Shown in pieces: positions 15,580 through 25,102 of a stretch of 64,000 bases of DNA. Position numbers and translations under genes: made by a program. The stretch is from Pseudovibrio zosterae. Its GTDB lineage: Bacteria; Pseudomonadota; Alphaproteobacteria; Rhizobiales; Stappiaceae. Below the pieces are notes generated by a model that saw nothing but the letters and a program-made list of their open reading frames with translations, was not told the DNA's origin and did no database searches. The stretch spans positions 325,824 through 389,823 of the forward strand of contig NZ_JAWXVZ010000005.1 in NCBI RefSeq assembly GCF_033843645.1, written 5' to 3'. Position 1 is the stretch's first letter. Every line of letters begins with the position of its first letter.

Positions 15580-17544
15580 ATGCCAGATCCCGCGTACACA
15601 CCACCAGTTCTTGCCGGTCCGATCCTTCGCCGGATGCGTCCAGAGCAACTGACCATTTGGGTTGCAACCCGCGCGCCTGCAAAGGTGCGCTTGGAGCTTT
15701 ATCCGGAGTCTGGCGAGCCACAGTCCATCGGACTGGTGCCTGGCACCTCTGAACTGCAGCTTCTGTCTGCCGGAACCAATCTTCATTACCTTCTCTTGAA
15801 CGTGTCGCTGGACAAGCAGCTCCCGCTCGATGAATGGGTCAGCTATCGCCTGTCGTTGCTCATGGAGGATGACGAGGAGGCCGGTTGGCAAGATCATTCT
15901 GTTTGGGCCCCGGACCTGACCTATGAGGGGCAGAAACTGCCCGGCTTCATGATCAAATCGAGATTAGGGACGTTGCTTCATGGGTCTTGCCGCAAACCTC
16001 ACTATGATGGCGGCGATGGACTTGTTGCTGCCGATGCACACTTGCAAGGCCTAATGGAAGCTGGCCGAGGTCCCAAGGCACGCGAACAGTGGCCTGCCGT
16101 ACTTGTGATGAGCGGCGATCAGGTCTACGCCGATGATGTGGCGGGCCCCATGCTCAAGGCCATCCATCAGTTGATAAATCGCCTTGGTGTTCACGGTGAA
16201 AAGCTTGGCGAGTTGGAAAGTCGGATTCCGCCAACCGCTGAAGACCTCTTTGCCCACCACGACACCTATTACAAACGCGAGAACTTTCTACCCAATCTGG
16301 AGAAAAACCGTGCCCTTTGGATGGTGTTGTTTGGCGGTGTCGAAAAGCCGATCTTTACAGCCGATCACGCCCACAACCATCTGATTACGCTCTCCGAATT
16401 TCTGTGCATGTATCTGCTCATCTGGTCGCCTGCAGTTTGGCAAGGCTTGTCTGTGGAAGCGCCGGAGAACCTGAGTGCAGAACATGCCGCGCTCTATGAA
16501 AAAGAGCGAAAAGTGATCGAAGGGTTTGTGGAAGGGCTGGGGCAGGTACGCCGCCTGTTCGCCCACCTGCCAGTTGCTATGATCTTTGATGATCATGATG
16601 TAACCGACGACTGGAATCTCAACCGCGATTGGGAAGAAACGGCATATAGCCATCCGTTTTCGCGGCGGATCATTGGAAATGCGTTGGCGGCCTACATGCT
16701 CAATCAAGGCTGGGGCAATCGGCCGGAAGTGTTCGAGCCAAAGTACATGGAGGCGTTGCATCAAACGCTTGCCGCGCCCGGCACGCCAGCCCACGACGCG
16801 TTCTTGGACGATCTCTACGATTTCGAAAAATGGGATTATCTGTGGCCAACAGATCCGCCATTGATTGTGCTTGATACCCGCACCCGGCGTTGGCGTTCAG
16901 AAAGCGCAGGTTACAAGCCCTCAGGTCTGCTGGACTGGGAAGCGGTAACGGACCTGCAGCGGGAGCTGAGGGGCAGGGACAGCGTCATGCTTGTGTCCGC
17001 TGCGCCGATCTTTGGCGTCAAACTCATCGAGACGCTGCAAAAGCTGATGACCTATTTGGGCAAACCGTTGATGGTCGATGCTGAATACTGGATGGCTCAC
17101 CCGGGCACCGCTGACGGCATCTTGAATGTTTTCCGCCATCGCAAGACGCCTGACCGTTTCACCATTCTGTCAGGAGATGTGCATTACTCCTTTGTCTATG
17201 ATGTGGAGTTGCGGGGGCGTTCTGGCGGCCCCGACATTTGGCAGATCTGCAGCAGCGGCATCAAGAACGAATTTCCCGCGTCGCTGCTGAGCAAGCTGGA
17301 TCACCTGAACCGCTGGCTTTATTCACCACGCTCACCACTAAACTGGCTAACACGGCGCCGTGGCATGAAGGTCATTCCTCGAAAACCCGAGGGCATGCCT
17401 CACGGGCGTCGTTTGCTCAACGCCAGTGGCATAGGTCTGGTGGAATTTGACGAGAACGGCGGCCCGAAACGGATCAGCCAGCTCCTAACGACCGGAGAAC
17501 AGGTGTTTTTCTCGCGCAGAGAAAATGAAGCCCGTTGGGACTAG
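15580..17544 (+). CDS. PhoD-like metallophosphatase family protein
   Basis: About 654 residues from the ATG at 15580; an in-frame TTG at 15559 would add seven residues and neither has a clear ribosome-binding site. The N-terminal part is a beta domain (PVLAGPILRRMRPEQLTIWVAT). The phosphatase core has VLVMSGDQVYADD, IFDDHDVTDDWN and ILSGDVHYSFVYDVEL, the metal-binding loops of the PhoD/YkuE class. There is no Sec or Tat signal, unlike secreted PhoD, so it is probably cytoplasmic. Many such proteins are annotated as alkaline phosphatase family with no defined substrate. It ends 4 bases from the convergent SDR gene. Confidence 0.85.
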   Translation: MPDPAYTPPVLAGPILRRMRPEQLTIWVATRAPAKVRLELYPESGEPQSIGLVPGTSELQLLSAGTNLHYLLLNVSLDKQLPLDEWVSYRLSLLMEDDEEAGWQDHSVWAPDLTYEGQKLPGFMIKSRLGTLLHGSCRKPHYDGGDGLVAADAHLQGLMEAGRGPKAREQWPAVLVMSGDQVYADDVAGPMLKAIHQLINRLGVHGEKLGELESRIPPTAEDLFAHHDTYYKRENFLPNLEKNRALWMVLFGGVEKPIFTADHAHNHLITLSEFLCMYLLIWSPAVWQGLSVEAPENLSAEHAALYEKERKVIEGFVEGLGQVRRLFAHLPVAMIFDDHDVTDDWNLNRDWEETAYSHPFSRRIIGNALAAYMLNQGWGNRPEVFEPKYMEALHQTLAAPGTPAHDAFLDDLYDFEKWDYLWPTDPPLIVLDTRTRRWRSESAGYKPSGLLDWEAVTDLQRELRGRDSVMLVSAAPIFGVKLIETLQKLMTYLGKPLMVDAEYWMAHPGTADGILNVFRHRKTPDRFTILSGDVHYSFVYDVELRGRSGGPDIWQICSSGIKNEFPASLLSKLDHLNRWLYSPRSPLNWLTRRRGMKVIPRKPEGMPHGRRLLNASGIGLVEFDENGGPKRISQLLTTGEQVFFSRRENEARWD

Positions 17545-17548
17545 TGCC

Positions 17549-18394
17549 CTAAGTCAGTTCTTCGAAATAGGACTTGAGGTGATGAGTTCCCATTGGCTGT
17601 CCAACCATGTTGGATCCCATTGCCGATAAAAAGAATTTGGCTGGCCCATGGATATGTGCGGGCGTTACCCACGGCAGTATCTTGATCAAAAAGCGCCGAA
17701 GTCCGTCTGGTAAATGCGCAATCTTCTGAGGCTTTCCGATTACCGCAAAGGCGAGCTGGGCCAGTTCTTCATGGGTAAAAATGTCGGGACCGCCCACCTC
17801 AAAGAAGGGCTGTTCTGCTTCTACCGCGTTGAAAACCGCCGCGGCCAAATCCTCACCGTGTATGGGGTTGAGTTTTAAATACCCATCGCCGAACAGCCAC
17901 ACGCGGCCAGCGCGCGCCATCTCCAGAAAGTCCTTCATGTCGGAGAAAAAGCCTGAAGGGGCGACCACCGTGGATCGAATTGGGGCGGTCTGCAGGCGGT
18001 CTACAAAGGCCTGCTTGGCGTCAACCAGCGGAACGCCTTTCATAAGCTTTGCGCCGATGACATGAATGTAACCAAATTGGGGAACGCCCGCTGCCAGGGC
18101 TTCCTCAAGCAGATTGGCATTCGCCTGATAATCAACATCCTGATAAGTGAGGCCATCTCGCTGCCGTGTGATACCAAGGCTTGAGATCACCAGATCCGCA
18201 CCGTCAAGAACCCCTTTTAAGGTCTGTGGTTTGGTGGCCTGTGCTTCCACCAGTTCTGCACGGCCGAGGTCCAAACGAGCTGCGCGTGTTGCATCGCGCA
18301 CCAGCGCACGCACGTGCCATTCTTCTTCCAAATAGCGCCACACCAAGTGTCGCCCCAAATATCCTGTTGCCCCGGCAATTACGACGGTTTTCAT
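17549..18394 (-). CDS. NAD(P)-binding atypical SDR protein (NmrA/epimerase-like)
   Basis: A 281-residue Rossmann protein. The N-terminal GATGYLGRH (8-16) is the atypical-SDR dinucleotide motif, followed by ALVRDATR, which hints at NADP preference. The strand DLVISSLGITRQRDG and the segment VVAPSGFFSDMKDFLEMA are typical of NDUFA9-like and NmrA-like proteins that often lack the catalytic YxxxK. No such motif is evident here, so it may be a sensor or structural protein rather than an oxidoreductase. It stands alone, convergent with the PhoD-like gene. Confidence 0.8.
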   Translation of the reverse strand: MKTVVIAGATGYLGRHLVWRYLEEEWHVRALVRDATRAARLDLGRAELVEAQATKPQTLKGVLDGADLVISSLGITRQRDGLTYQDVDYQANANLLEEALAAGVPQFGYIHVIGAKLMKGVPLVDAKQAFVDRLQTAPIRSTVVAPSGFFSDMKDFLEMARAGRVWLFGDGYLKLNPIHGEDLAAAVFNAVEAEQPFFEVGGPDIFTHEELAQLAFAVIGKPQKIAHLPDGLRRFLIKILPWVTPAHIHGPAKFFLSAMGSNMVGQPMGTHHLKSYFEELT

Positions 18395-18712
18395 GTCTGC
18401 TCCTTGTCGCTTCGCAGGGCACTATGGCGCAGCTGCAATCCTCCCGTCAATTTATTGTGACCAATTGGTCATTATAAAGCTGCGCAGTGGGGATTGGCCG
18501 GGCTTGGGTCACCAAAACAGCGCAGCTGGATGCGGGAGTTCATGCATCAATACGTTTCAGGCATTGCGGTTCACATCCCAAGAGCTGATAGCAGCAACAT
18601 CATGTCGCCATTTGTCGGCGCCTATTCGGCATACCGTCCTGTAAAGGGTATAAGGCCTTTGAATGGGAGCAGCGTTAGCACTGCGTTGACAGCCTCCCAT
18701 CAAAGCGCGTAG
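18395..18712. other. Intergenic region upstream of a small hypothetical gene
   Basis: Contains the SDR promoter side (18400-18480) and no gene I can support. A short plus-strand reading frame around 18530-18712 has neither a ribosome-binding site nor recognisable protein features. Confidence 0.3.
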
Positions 18713-19093
18713 ATGGCGCTCGTGAAACATGATCTTGCAATAGTGAACCGATCGCTGAAAGCCGTCCTTGGCTTCTTTGTGGTCCTGTCGGTTGCCCTGG
18801 GCGGGCAGCTGCCAGCCGGGCCACGATCACTATTGCAAACTGCAGAGCTTGCCAGCACTCAAGCGGGCTCACCGTCCGCAGGAACCAACGCCAGCCACAA
18901 GCTTGCCGAAACCCGCTATGAACGGGCGACCACGCTTTCTCAGGGCAGCTCTGAGCCTGTTCTGAAGGCCGTAGCCCTTGCAGATGGGGTGCCGCAGTTT
19001 TTGCGGAAAAAGCTTCAGCTCGCCGCAGATCAAGTGTTTCTGTTTGGACGCTGCGGACAAGCCAACCAACCCCGCGCACCACCTTTCGCTTGA
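18713..19093 (+). CDS. Hypothetical protein with N-terminal membrane anchor
   Basis: A 126-residue frame. Residues about 11-31 (VNRSLKAVLGFFVVLSVALG) look like a signal anchor after a basic N-terminus, and the remainder is Ser/Ala-rich and hydrophilic. No strong ribosome-binding site is seen and the opposite strand is also open here, so coding status is uncertain. It lies 113 bases before secDF on the same strand. I recognise no family. Confidence 0.35.
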   Translation: MALVKHDLAIVNRSLKAVLGFFVVLSVALGGQLPAGPRSLLQTAELASTQAGSPSAGTNASHKLAETRYERATTLSQGSSEPVLKAVALADGVPQFLRKKLQLAADQVFLFGRCGQANQPRAPPFA

Positions 19094-19206
19094 ATTCCCA
19101 GCCGCTGCACGGATCATCTCGGTTGTTGCAGGCGGCAAAACCTCAAAAATTAAGAGTATGCGGCGCTTTTCTTGGCTGAGCCAATGAACTGCGCCATGGG
19201 GATTTC

Positions 19207-21798
19207 ATGCAAAGACCAACGTTATTCAAACGCCTCACGGTGTGGGGCATCTGTATCTTGTGCCTTTGGCTTGCCTTGCCAAATGCATTTTACTCTCATG
19301 TAGAACGCCACAACGACCTGATAGAGCAGGGGCAGAGCGTCGCCGCCAATCAGGAGGTCAACTGGCCCAGCTGGCTATCTTCGCGCTTGGTCAACTTGGG
19401 GCTCGACCTACGCGGCGGTGCGCATCTGATGGCTGAAGTGGATGTGCAGGGCGTTGCAAAACGCCATATGGACGCCATGTGGCCAGAGCTTCGGACCGCG
19501 CTCCGCGAGCAGCGTGACCAGATCGGCGGTTTCCGCCGTCTTGAGGCACCAGAAGGCGAACTGCGCCTGATGCTTTCAGACACAAGCCACACTGATTTTG
19601 CAAAGGAGGCGGCAACCACATTTGCAAACGCGCAGGGCATTGTAACTGGCACCGCAGACCGGCGCTTTGTGGTGTCAGAGGAAAACGGCCGCATCACGCT
19701 AAAGTACTCGGAGGCAGGTCTGCAAGAATTGCGCGACCGCGTCGTGGCTCAGAGTTTGGAGGTGATCCGCAAGCGTATTGATGAGGCTGGTACCCGAGAG
19801 CCAACCATTGTGCGGCAGGGGTCTGACCGGATTGTGATTGAAGTACCTGGCATCTTCGATGCAGAGGCTCTCAAGAGCCTTATTGGTACAACAGCTCACC
19901 TGTCTTTCCATCCAGTCCTTGATATGGGCCGCAGCGTCGCCGCCAACGGTTTGGTGCTGCCAGCAGCCAATACCCCGGATGTTTACTATCAGCTCGATCC
20001 GAGAGCTGTGGTGACGGGCGAACAGTTGGTGGACGCTCATGCGAGCTTTGATCAGAACAGTCAGCCCGCCGTCTCGTTCCGCTTCGATGCAAGTGGTACA
20101 CGAGCCTTCAGCGAGTACACCGCGCGGAATGTTGGGGCACCGTTTGCCATTGTACTTGATGACAAGGTGCTGTCCGCGCCGGTCATCCAGGGCCACATCC
20201 CCGGCGGCAGCGGTATCATCACCGGCAATTTCTCGGTGAAGGAGACCGTTGAGCTTTCAACATTGCTTCGGGCAGGGGCTCTGCCCGCCGAACTCAATTT
20301 CCTTGAGGAACGGACCGTTGGGCCAGAGCTTGGGCAAGATAGCATCAACTCAGGGGCTCAAGCGGCCATAGTCGGCATCATCGCGGTCTGTGTGCTCATG
20401 GTTGCTTGCTACGGCTCGATCGGGTTGGTCGCCACCTTTGGGCTAATCGTAAACATGACCCTATTGATCGGCTTGCTGTCGCTCATCGGCTCCACGCTCA
20501 CATTGCCGGGCATCGCTGGTATCGTGCTTACAATCGGTATGGCGGTTGATGCCAACGTTCTCATTTTTGAGCGTATTCGCGAAGAAATGCGTGCCGACAA
20601 GAACACGTGGCGGGCCGTTGGTCGTGGGTTTGATCATGCGTTTTCGGCAATTCTGGACTCAAACCTTACGGGCCTTCTGACTGCCGGGCTCATGTTCTGG
20701 CTAGGCGTTGGACCGGTGCGCGGTTTTGCGGTCACCATGGGCCTTGGCATCATGACTTCCATGTTTACGGCCGTGTTTGTCACCAAACTGGTGCTTCAAT
20801 CCTGGTTGCATTGGCGCGGCACGGCCAAGCTCAAGGTCACGGGTCTCCTGCGGTATCTACCGGAAAAAACGAGCATAGACTTCTTCCGGGTCCAGTGGGC
20901 GACCTTTGGTCTTTCAGCGATTGCAGTCGTTGCTGCCTTGGTGCTGGTCTTCACCGCCGGGCTTAACCTGGGCATCGACTTTACCGGGGGCACCAGCATG
21001 CGCGTGGAAACACAGCATGAGCTGCAGTTGCCAGCCTACCGCGGCGCTCTTGCCGAGCTGGGCTATGAGGATGTGGTGATCTCTGAGGTCTTCACCGCTG
21101 ACAGCGCAACCACGAGCCATGTGGCGTCAATCCGCCTTGCTGGGGACAGCGAGGCCGCCGAAGGGGGGCTGGCACAGGTGAAGGAAGCGTTGCTGAGCGT
21201 TGATCCTGAGCTTTCCTTTTCTTCAGTCGAAAGCATCGGGGGCAAGGTGTCGCCAGAACTCGTCAGCGCCGCGCTCTGGGCAATTGGCGGGGGGATCGTT
21301 GCGATCCTTGTCTACATCTGGTTCCGTTTCGAGTGGCAGTTCGCTCTGGGTGCCGTTGCAGCTCTTGTACACGACATTGTCGTCACGCTTGGGGTCTTCG
21401 CCTTGTTCGGCCTGAAAGTGGATCTCACGACCGTTGCTGCGCTTCTCACCATCCTTGGTTATTCAATCAACGATACGGTTGTGGTGTTTGACCGGGTTAG
21501 AGAAAACCTTCGCCGTTACAAGAAGATGCCATTGCGCGATCTGCTGAACCTTTCTGCAAATGAAACACTCAGCCGTACCATGATGACTTCACTGACAACG
21601 CTGGTGGCGTTGATTGCGCTGCTCGTCCTTGGCGGCGATGTGATCCGCGGCTTTGTCTTTGCGATTACCTTCGGCGTGGTCATCGGCACCTATTCCTCAC
21701 TTTACGTGGCGAAGAACATTGTGCTCATGCTTGGAGTGGATCGCCGCAGTAAGGAAGAGCGGCAAAAGGCATTGGAATTTCAGCCAAAAGGCACCTAG
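19207..21798 (+). CDS. secDF: Fused protein translocase subunit SecDF
   Basis: An 863-residue SecD-SecF fusion that uses the proton gradient to assist late steps of Sec export at the inner membrane. The SecD half has DLRGGAHLMAEVD (about 61-73), the P1 periplasmic domain, and TM segments with GIAGIVLTIGMAVDANVLIFERIREE (about 436-461). The SecF half has NLGIDFTGGTSMRVET and ILGYSINDTVVVFDRVREN near 755-773. Twelve membrane segments are expected and visible. It lacks the usual yajC neighbour. Many alphaproteobacteria carry an additional or fused SecDF, so this could be a second copy. Confidence 0.93.
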   Translation: MQRPTLFKRLTVWGICILCLWLALPNAFYSHVERHNDLIEQGQSVAANQEVNWPSWLSSRLVNLGLDLRGGAHLMAEVDVQGVAKRHMDAMWPELRTALREQRDQIGGFRRLEAPEGELRLMLSDTSHTDFAKEAATTFANAQGIVTGTADRRFVVSEENGRITLKYSEAGLQELRDRVVAQSLEVIRKRIDEAGTREPTIVRQGSDRIVIEVPGIFDAEALKSLIGTTAHLSFHPVLDMGRSVAANGLVLPAANTPDVYYQLDPRAVVTGEQLVDAHASFDQNSQPAVSFRFDASGTRAFSEYTARNVGAPFAIVLDDKVLSAPVIQGHIPGGSGIITGNFSVKETVELSTLLRAGALPAELNFLEERTVGPELGQDSINSGAQAAIVGIIAVCVLMVACYGSIGLVATFGLIVNMTLLIGLLSLIGSTLTLPGIAGIVLTIGMAVDANVLIFERIREEMRADKNTWRAVGRGFDHAFSAILDSNLTGLLTAGLMFWLGVGPVRGFAVTMGLGIMTSMFTAVFVTKLVLQSWLHWRGTAKLKVTGLLRYLPEKTSIDFFRVQWATFGLSAIAVVAALVLVFTAGLNLGIDFTGGTSMRVETQHELQLPAYRGALAELGYEDVVISEVFTADSATTSHVASIRLAGDSEAAEGGLAQVKEALLSVDPELSFSSVESIGGKVSPELVSAALWAIGGGIVAILVYIWFRFEWQFALGAVAALVHDIVVTLGVFALFGLKVDLTTVAALLTILGYSINDTVVVFDRVRENLRRYKKMPLRDLLNLSANETLSRTMMTSLTTLVALIALLVLGGDVIRGFVFAITFGVVIGTYSSLYVAKNIVLMLGVDRRSKEERQKALEFQPKGT

Positions 21799-21810
21799 TC
21801 GCCCCACAAA

Positions 21811-21848
21811 AAAAACGCTCCCTGTCCGCCGTAAAGCGGGCAGGGAGC
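21811..21848 (-). terminator. Intrinsic terminator of the MFS transporter gene
   Basis: GCTCCCTG (21817-21824) pairs with CAGGGAGC (21841-21848), with an inner CCGC/GCGG stem. The minus-strand product continues into a run of T (the A-run at 21808-21815). It terminates the MFS gene and may also work toward secDF. Confidence 0.88.
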
Positions 21849-21889
21849 GCCGTCGGGTCTTGTGGTCTGCTTGCAACCGAATGTGTCGC

Positions 21890-23110
21890 TTACGGATCAA
21901 GCCGCCTTGCACCTGCCGGGGCAAGGGAGAGCAAGCCAATCAGTGCCAGGCCAACGCCAATCCAGAGCGGAGACACAAGGCCATATCCCGCCTCGATGCC
22001 CAAGCCGCCGGCCCAAGCTCCGAAGCCCAGACCGATGTTGATGACGGAGGTATGCACGGTGTTTACCAGCGGCCCCGGATGGGCGGCATGCATGACGCGC
22101 ACCACCATGGCCGGGTTCATAGGGACCCCGACAAAGCCGATGACGATAAACGCTGCAACGCTGAGGACCGGGCTCCAAGCAAAGAGAGCGAACGCCGAAA
22201 GCCCGATGGCGAGAAGAACAAGCCCCCCGATCAGAATGAGGAATGTATAGCGATCAGCATAACGCCCGACAACGATGTTGCCGATCACGTTAGCCGCGCC
22301 ATAGACGGCGAGCAGGAGAGGGATGGCGCCGGGTGCGAAGCCCGAAATTTCGGTGAAGATTGGCGAGAAGTAGCTGAAGGCTGCAAAGGTCGCGCCGATG
22401 ATCAGGCCGCTGGTGGCATAAGCAGCCCACAGTCGTCCCTTTCGAAACGAGGCGAGTTCTTCGCGCAGGCTTACCCCTGCCGACACTCGTGACGCTGGGA
22501 CAAGGAACATAACGGCCAGTGCACATGCCAAGGCGAGTAGAGCGACGATCCAGAAACTGACCTGCCAGCCGAAATTCTGGTCGACAATGGTGGCGAACGG
22601 CACGCCCAAGACCGTTGCCAGCATAAGGCCTCCGAGTACGATGGATGATGCCCGCCCACGCGCGTCGGGCGCTACCAGTTCTGCGCATATCGTAAGGGAG
22701 ACGCCAAAGCACGCCGATCCCGCCACCCCGGTCACCACACGGGCAAATGCCATGATCTCGTAGTCAGCAGCGGTTGCTGCGATCGTGCCACCTGCCACAT
22801 AAAGACCCAGAAGCGAGATCAGCGCGCGCTTGTTCGGGACACGCAGGCGCAGCAACACCGCGGTTAAGACCGGACCGCCTACAACCATTCCAGCTGCGTA
22901 GAGCGAAATCAGGTACCCCACATCTCCCAGGCCTACACCGAAAGCGGCAGACAGGGAGGGCATCATCCCCGCGACCATGAATTCGGAAGTCGTAAGGACA
23001 AAGATTGTCAGCCCCAAAACATAGACAACAATGGGGAGGCTCATTCCTTGACGGGCCGGGACATTTTCCATTGCGCTGCCGGTGCAAGTGCCCGCCGTTT
23101 CGCATGACAT
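21890..23110 (-). CDS. MFS efflux transporter (DHA1, AraJ/Cml-like)
   Basis: About 406 residues and twelve hydrophobic segments, a drug/sugar efflux major facilitator. The first helix is followed by the TTSEFMVAGMMPSLSAAFGV region typical of the AraJ/YdhP group. RLRVPNKRALISLLG is the loop 2-3 motif A equivalent, and GVAGSACFGVSLTICAELV matches helix 5 motif C. I prefer the ATG at 23110, with AAGGA upstream, over an in-frame TTG at 23116. It is divergent from a TetR regulator with shared repeats between them, so it is probably derepressed by that regulator's ligand. Substrate unknown. Confidence 0.88.
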   Translation of the reverse strand: MSCETAGTCTGSAMENVPARQGMSLPIVVYVLGLTIFVLTTSEFMVAGMMPSLSAAFGVGLGDVGYLISLYAAGMVVGGPVLTAVLLRLRVPNKRALISLLGLYVAGGTIAATAADYEIMAFARVVTGVAGSACFGVSLTICAELVAPDARGRASSIVLGGLMLATVLGVPFATIVDQNFGWQVSFWIVALLALACALAVMFLVPASRVSAGVSLREELASFRKGRLWAAYATSGLIIGATFAAFSYFSPIFTEISGFAPGAIPLLLAVYGAANVIGNIVVGRYADRYTFLILIGGLVLLAIGLSAFALFAWSPVLSVAAFIVIGFVGVPMNPAMVVRVMHAAHPGPLVNTVHTSVINIGLGFGAWAGGLGIEAGYGLVSPLWIGVGLALIGLLSLAPAGARRLDP

Positions 23111-23125
23111 GATCAAAAATTCCTT

Positions 23126-23200
23126 TTATATAATTATGACTACATAAATCACTATCGGGCTTGTCAGAAAGGGTCAAGGAATTTATATAATTCCTACTAC
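23126..23200. promoter_or_regulatory. Direct repeats in the MFS/TetR divergent promoter region
   Basis: Two 18-base direct repeats, TTATATAATTATGACTAC (23126-23143) and TTATATAATTCCTACTAC (23183-23200), match at 15 of 18 positions and start 57 bases apart. Each contains the palindromic TTATATAA. They flank both start regions and are plausible sites for the TetR protein. Confidence 0.5.
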
Positions 23201-23213
23201 AGAAAGGGTGAGG

Positions 23214-23813
23214 ATGGCTGTATCAAGAGGACGCCCCCGCAGCTTCGACCGTCACGACGCTTTGCGAACCGTGATGAAAGTGTTTTGGGAAAAGGGGTAT
23301 GAAGCCGCTCAACTTAACGACATGACAGCGGCGATTGGCATAACACCACCGAGTTTTTATGCTGCCTTCGGATCGAAGGAGGCGGCCTTCCGTGAGGCGG
23401 TCGACCTTTACAAGGCAACAACGGCTTCGGTGTTCCTGGGCGCCCTTGAAACCGGGGAAACGGCACAGGACAGCATCCGTGCCATGCTTAAAGCCAGTAT
23501 TGACGTGGCAGTTTGTTCGCCCAATTCCGCTGGCTGTATGCTGATTACAGGCGTCATGAGTTGTCAACCAGAGAGCGCCCCGCTTTCAGAGCTCCTCAAA
23601 AGCATTCGGCAGGAAAGTTTCGCCCTAATTGAAAAGCGTCTGATGCGTGGGCGCGAGGAAGGTGATGTTGCGCCGGACGTGGACATTCCTGTGCTTGCGC
23701 GCTTTTACAGTGGAATGATGCAGACAATTTCGATGCAGGCGCGCGATGGCTTGAGCCGGGAGCAGCTGGAAGCGCAGCTTGACCCTGCGATGGCGGCCTT
23801 GGCTCAGCACTAA
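23214..23813 (+). CDS. TetR/AcrR-family regulator beside an MFS pump
   Basis: A 199-residue regulator. The N-terminal HTH (about residues 10-56) includes GRPRSFDRHDAL, GYEAAQLNDMTAAIGITPPS and FYAAFGSKEAAF. The C-terminal ligand-binding domain has the CSPNSAGCMLITGVMS segment typical of the AcrR/YbiH-like group with C-terminal TetR_C. I choose ATG 23214, preceded by AGGGTGAGG; a GTG at 23208 is possible. Its divergent partner is the MFS transporter at 21890, which it very likely represses along with itself. Confidence 0.88.
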   Translation: MAVSRGRPRSFDRHDALRTVMKVFWEKGYEAAQLNDMTAAIGITPPSFYAAFGSKEAAFREAVDLYKATTASVFLGALETGETAQDSIRAMLKASIDVAVCSPNSAGCMLITGVMSCQPESAPLSELLKSIRQESFALIEKRLMRGREEGDVAPDVDIPVLARFYSGMMQTISMQARDGLSREQLEAQLDPAMAALAQH

Positions 23814-24509
23814 TGACCGCAGTTTCCTTTATCGTTTAGGGCAAGAAATGCCGTAGGGCCGTTAGTTTCCGTTGAAACATGAATAGTCTAACCGGCCGAA
23901 GGGGCAGCCCCTCGTGATTGCTGGAAAAAGACGATATCTATCCCATCCCGATGCAGGCAGAAGCGGTTTTCCTTGCGCCATAGCGCACCTTGAGCCCGTT
24001 GATGGCAAGCATATCTCCGTCGCCGAACGGCCGGAACAAGTCTGCGCCATCCTTGGTGACGTCATCGCCAGCCAGGTTGACCATTGACCCTCGTTGTTCT
24101 CGGAGTAGCCGGGGTGCTGTGAGAGAAAATGCAGCGCTTAAAGAGTCCCGTCGCGGTGAAGATCAACTGCGCATTGGTCAATATGATTTGTTTCTTGCGG
24201 GAGAAGATGAAATCAGTGCGGTGATTAAGTCCTTTGACTATCGGCACTGAGGTACATCGTTCGAGCTAACTGGCACCAAGGCTATGTATCAGCTCGTCAA
24301 GGCGCTTTAAACGCAAAAATCCGGCCTAGGCCGGATTCTGGGAACGCTCTCGCGTTGGAAGTATGGCGGTTCATAGACTGAGAAATCACTGAAAAATCTC
24401 TATGCGCCATTGGCTAAGTGGTTGCCATGACTGGATAATAATTTACGCTGAGGGCGTGTGGGTTTCCAATGGGCGGCAGTATTAAAAAACTAAATAAAAG
24501 GCGTTGTAT
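23814..24509. other. Gene-poor stretch with possible gene remnants
   Basis: No gene with a ribosome-binding site and recognisable product. On the minus strand, 23942-24085 encodes a short tail (MVNLAGDDVTKDGADLFRPF...), and on the plus strand 24130-24250 encodes ESRRGEDQLRIGQYDLFLAG... to a stop. Both look protein-like but have no proper start, so they may be debris of lost genes. It also contains the palindrome at 24318-24337. Confidence 0.35.
24311..24337 (-). terminator. Palindromic hairpin with flanking A-run
   Basis: AATCCGGCCTAGGCCGGATT (24318-24337) is a perfect 20-bp palindrome. Read on the minus strand it continues as TTTTTGC, so it can act as a terminator. No minus-strand gene lies directly upstream, so its partner is unclear. 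Confidence 0.5.
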
Positions 24510-24872
24510 ATGTTTGAATTTATATCTGCAAACTCTGATAATATAACACTATTGATTGCTATCTTTGCTGGCTTATTCGGATTTGTGAAGTGGCTCGATG
24601 CTAGAACGCTAAAATTAAAGAATGAGCGATACGATAAATATATCCAATTGATTAGAGTGCTTTCTGGATCAAAGGATAGTAAGGATGCTTCAATATGTAT
24701 GACAGAGCAAATAGCCTCTGCATGGCTAATACTCGAATACAAAGAATATTATCCGATAACTTTGAAAATTTTAGATAATCCAGATCTAGAAAAAATGTCT
24801 AACGAGCAGTGGCAAAAATTCATCTTGCCACAAATCAGGCTGGTTATCAGTGAAATTAGTTCGAAGCGTTAA
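24510..24872 (+). CDS. AT-rich orphan gene, small membrane-anchored hypothetical protein
   Basis: A 120-residue protein from ATG 24510 with AAAAGG eight bases upstream. Residues about 10-27 (NITLLIAIFAGLFGFVKWLD) form one membrane segment, and a charged, helical, probably cytoplasmic domain follows, ending EISSKR. Base composition is far more AT-rich than the neighbours (many ATA, AAA and TTA codons), and a terminator follows directly. It lies next to tRNA-Ser copies. This is consistent with horizontal acquisition. Single-TM-plus-helical proteins of this sort occur in mobile islands, but I recognise no family. Confidence 0.7.
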   Translation: MFEFISANSDNITLLIAIFAGLFGFVKWLDARTLKLKNERYDKYIQLIRVLSGSKDSKDASICMTEQIASAWLILEYKEYYPITLKILDNPDLEKMSNEQWQKFILPQIRLVISEISSKR

Positions 24873-24904
24873 CCCGTACCATAGAAACCGAGGTACGGGT
24901 TTTA
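24871..24904 (+). terminator. Intrinsic terminator of the AT-rich orphan gene
   Basis: AACCCGTACC (24871-24880) pairs with GGTACGGGTT (24892-24901) across an 11-base loop, followed by TT and then A's. The stem begins inside the TAA stop of the gene. Confidence 0.8.
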
Positions 24905-25102
24905 AAACCAAGCATTTCCCGTACTTTAGATGGTTTTTCCCAAGCAGATTTTATATGAGAAAGCGTCTATAGAGAGGGCGAAGCACGGAAATTCGAACCC
25001 TTCGCAAACTCTATACTAAGGATTATGAAGCCCCAAAAGCGCTTGTAAATCAATGTTATTTTTGTCGCAACACCACGCTGATGTAAGTTGCGCTGCATAA
25101 TA

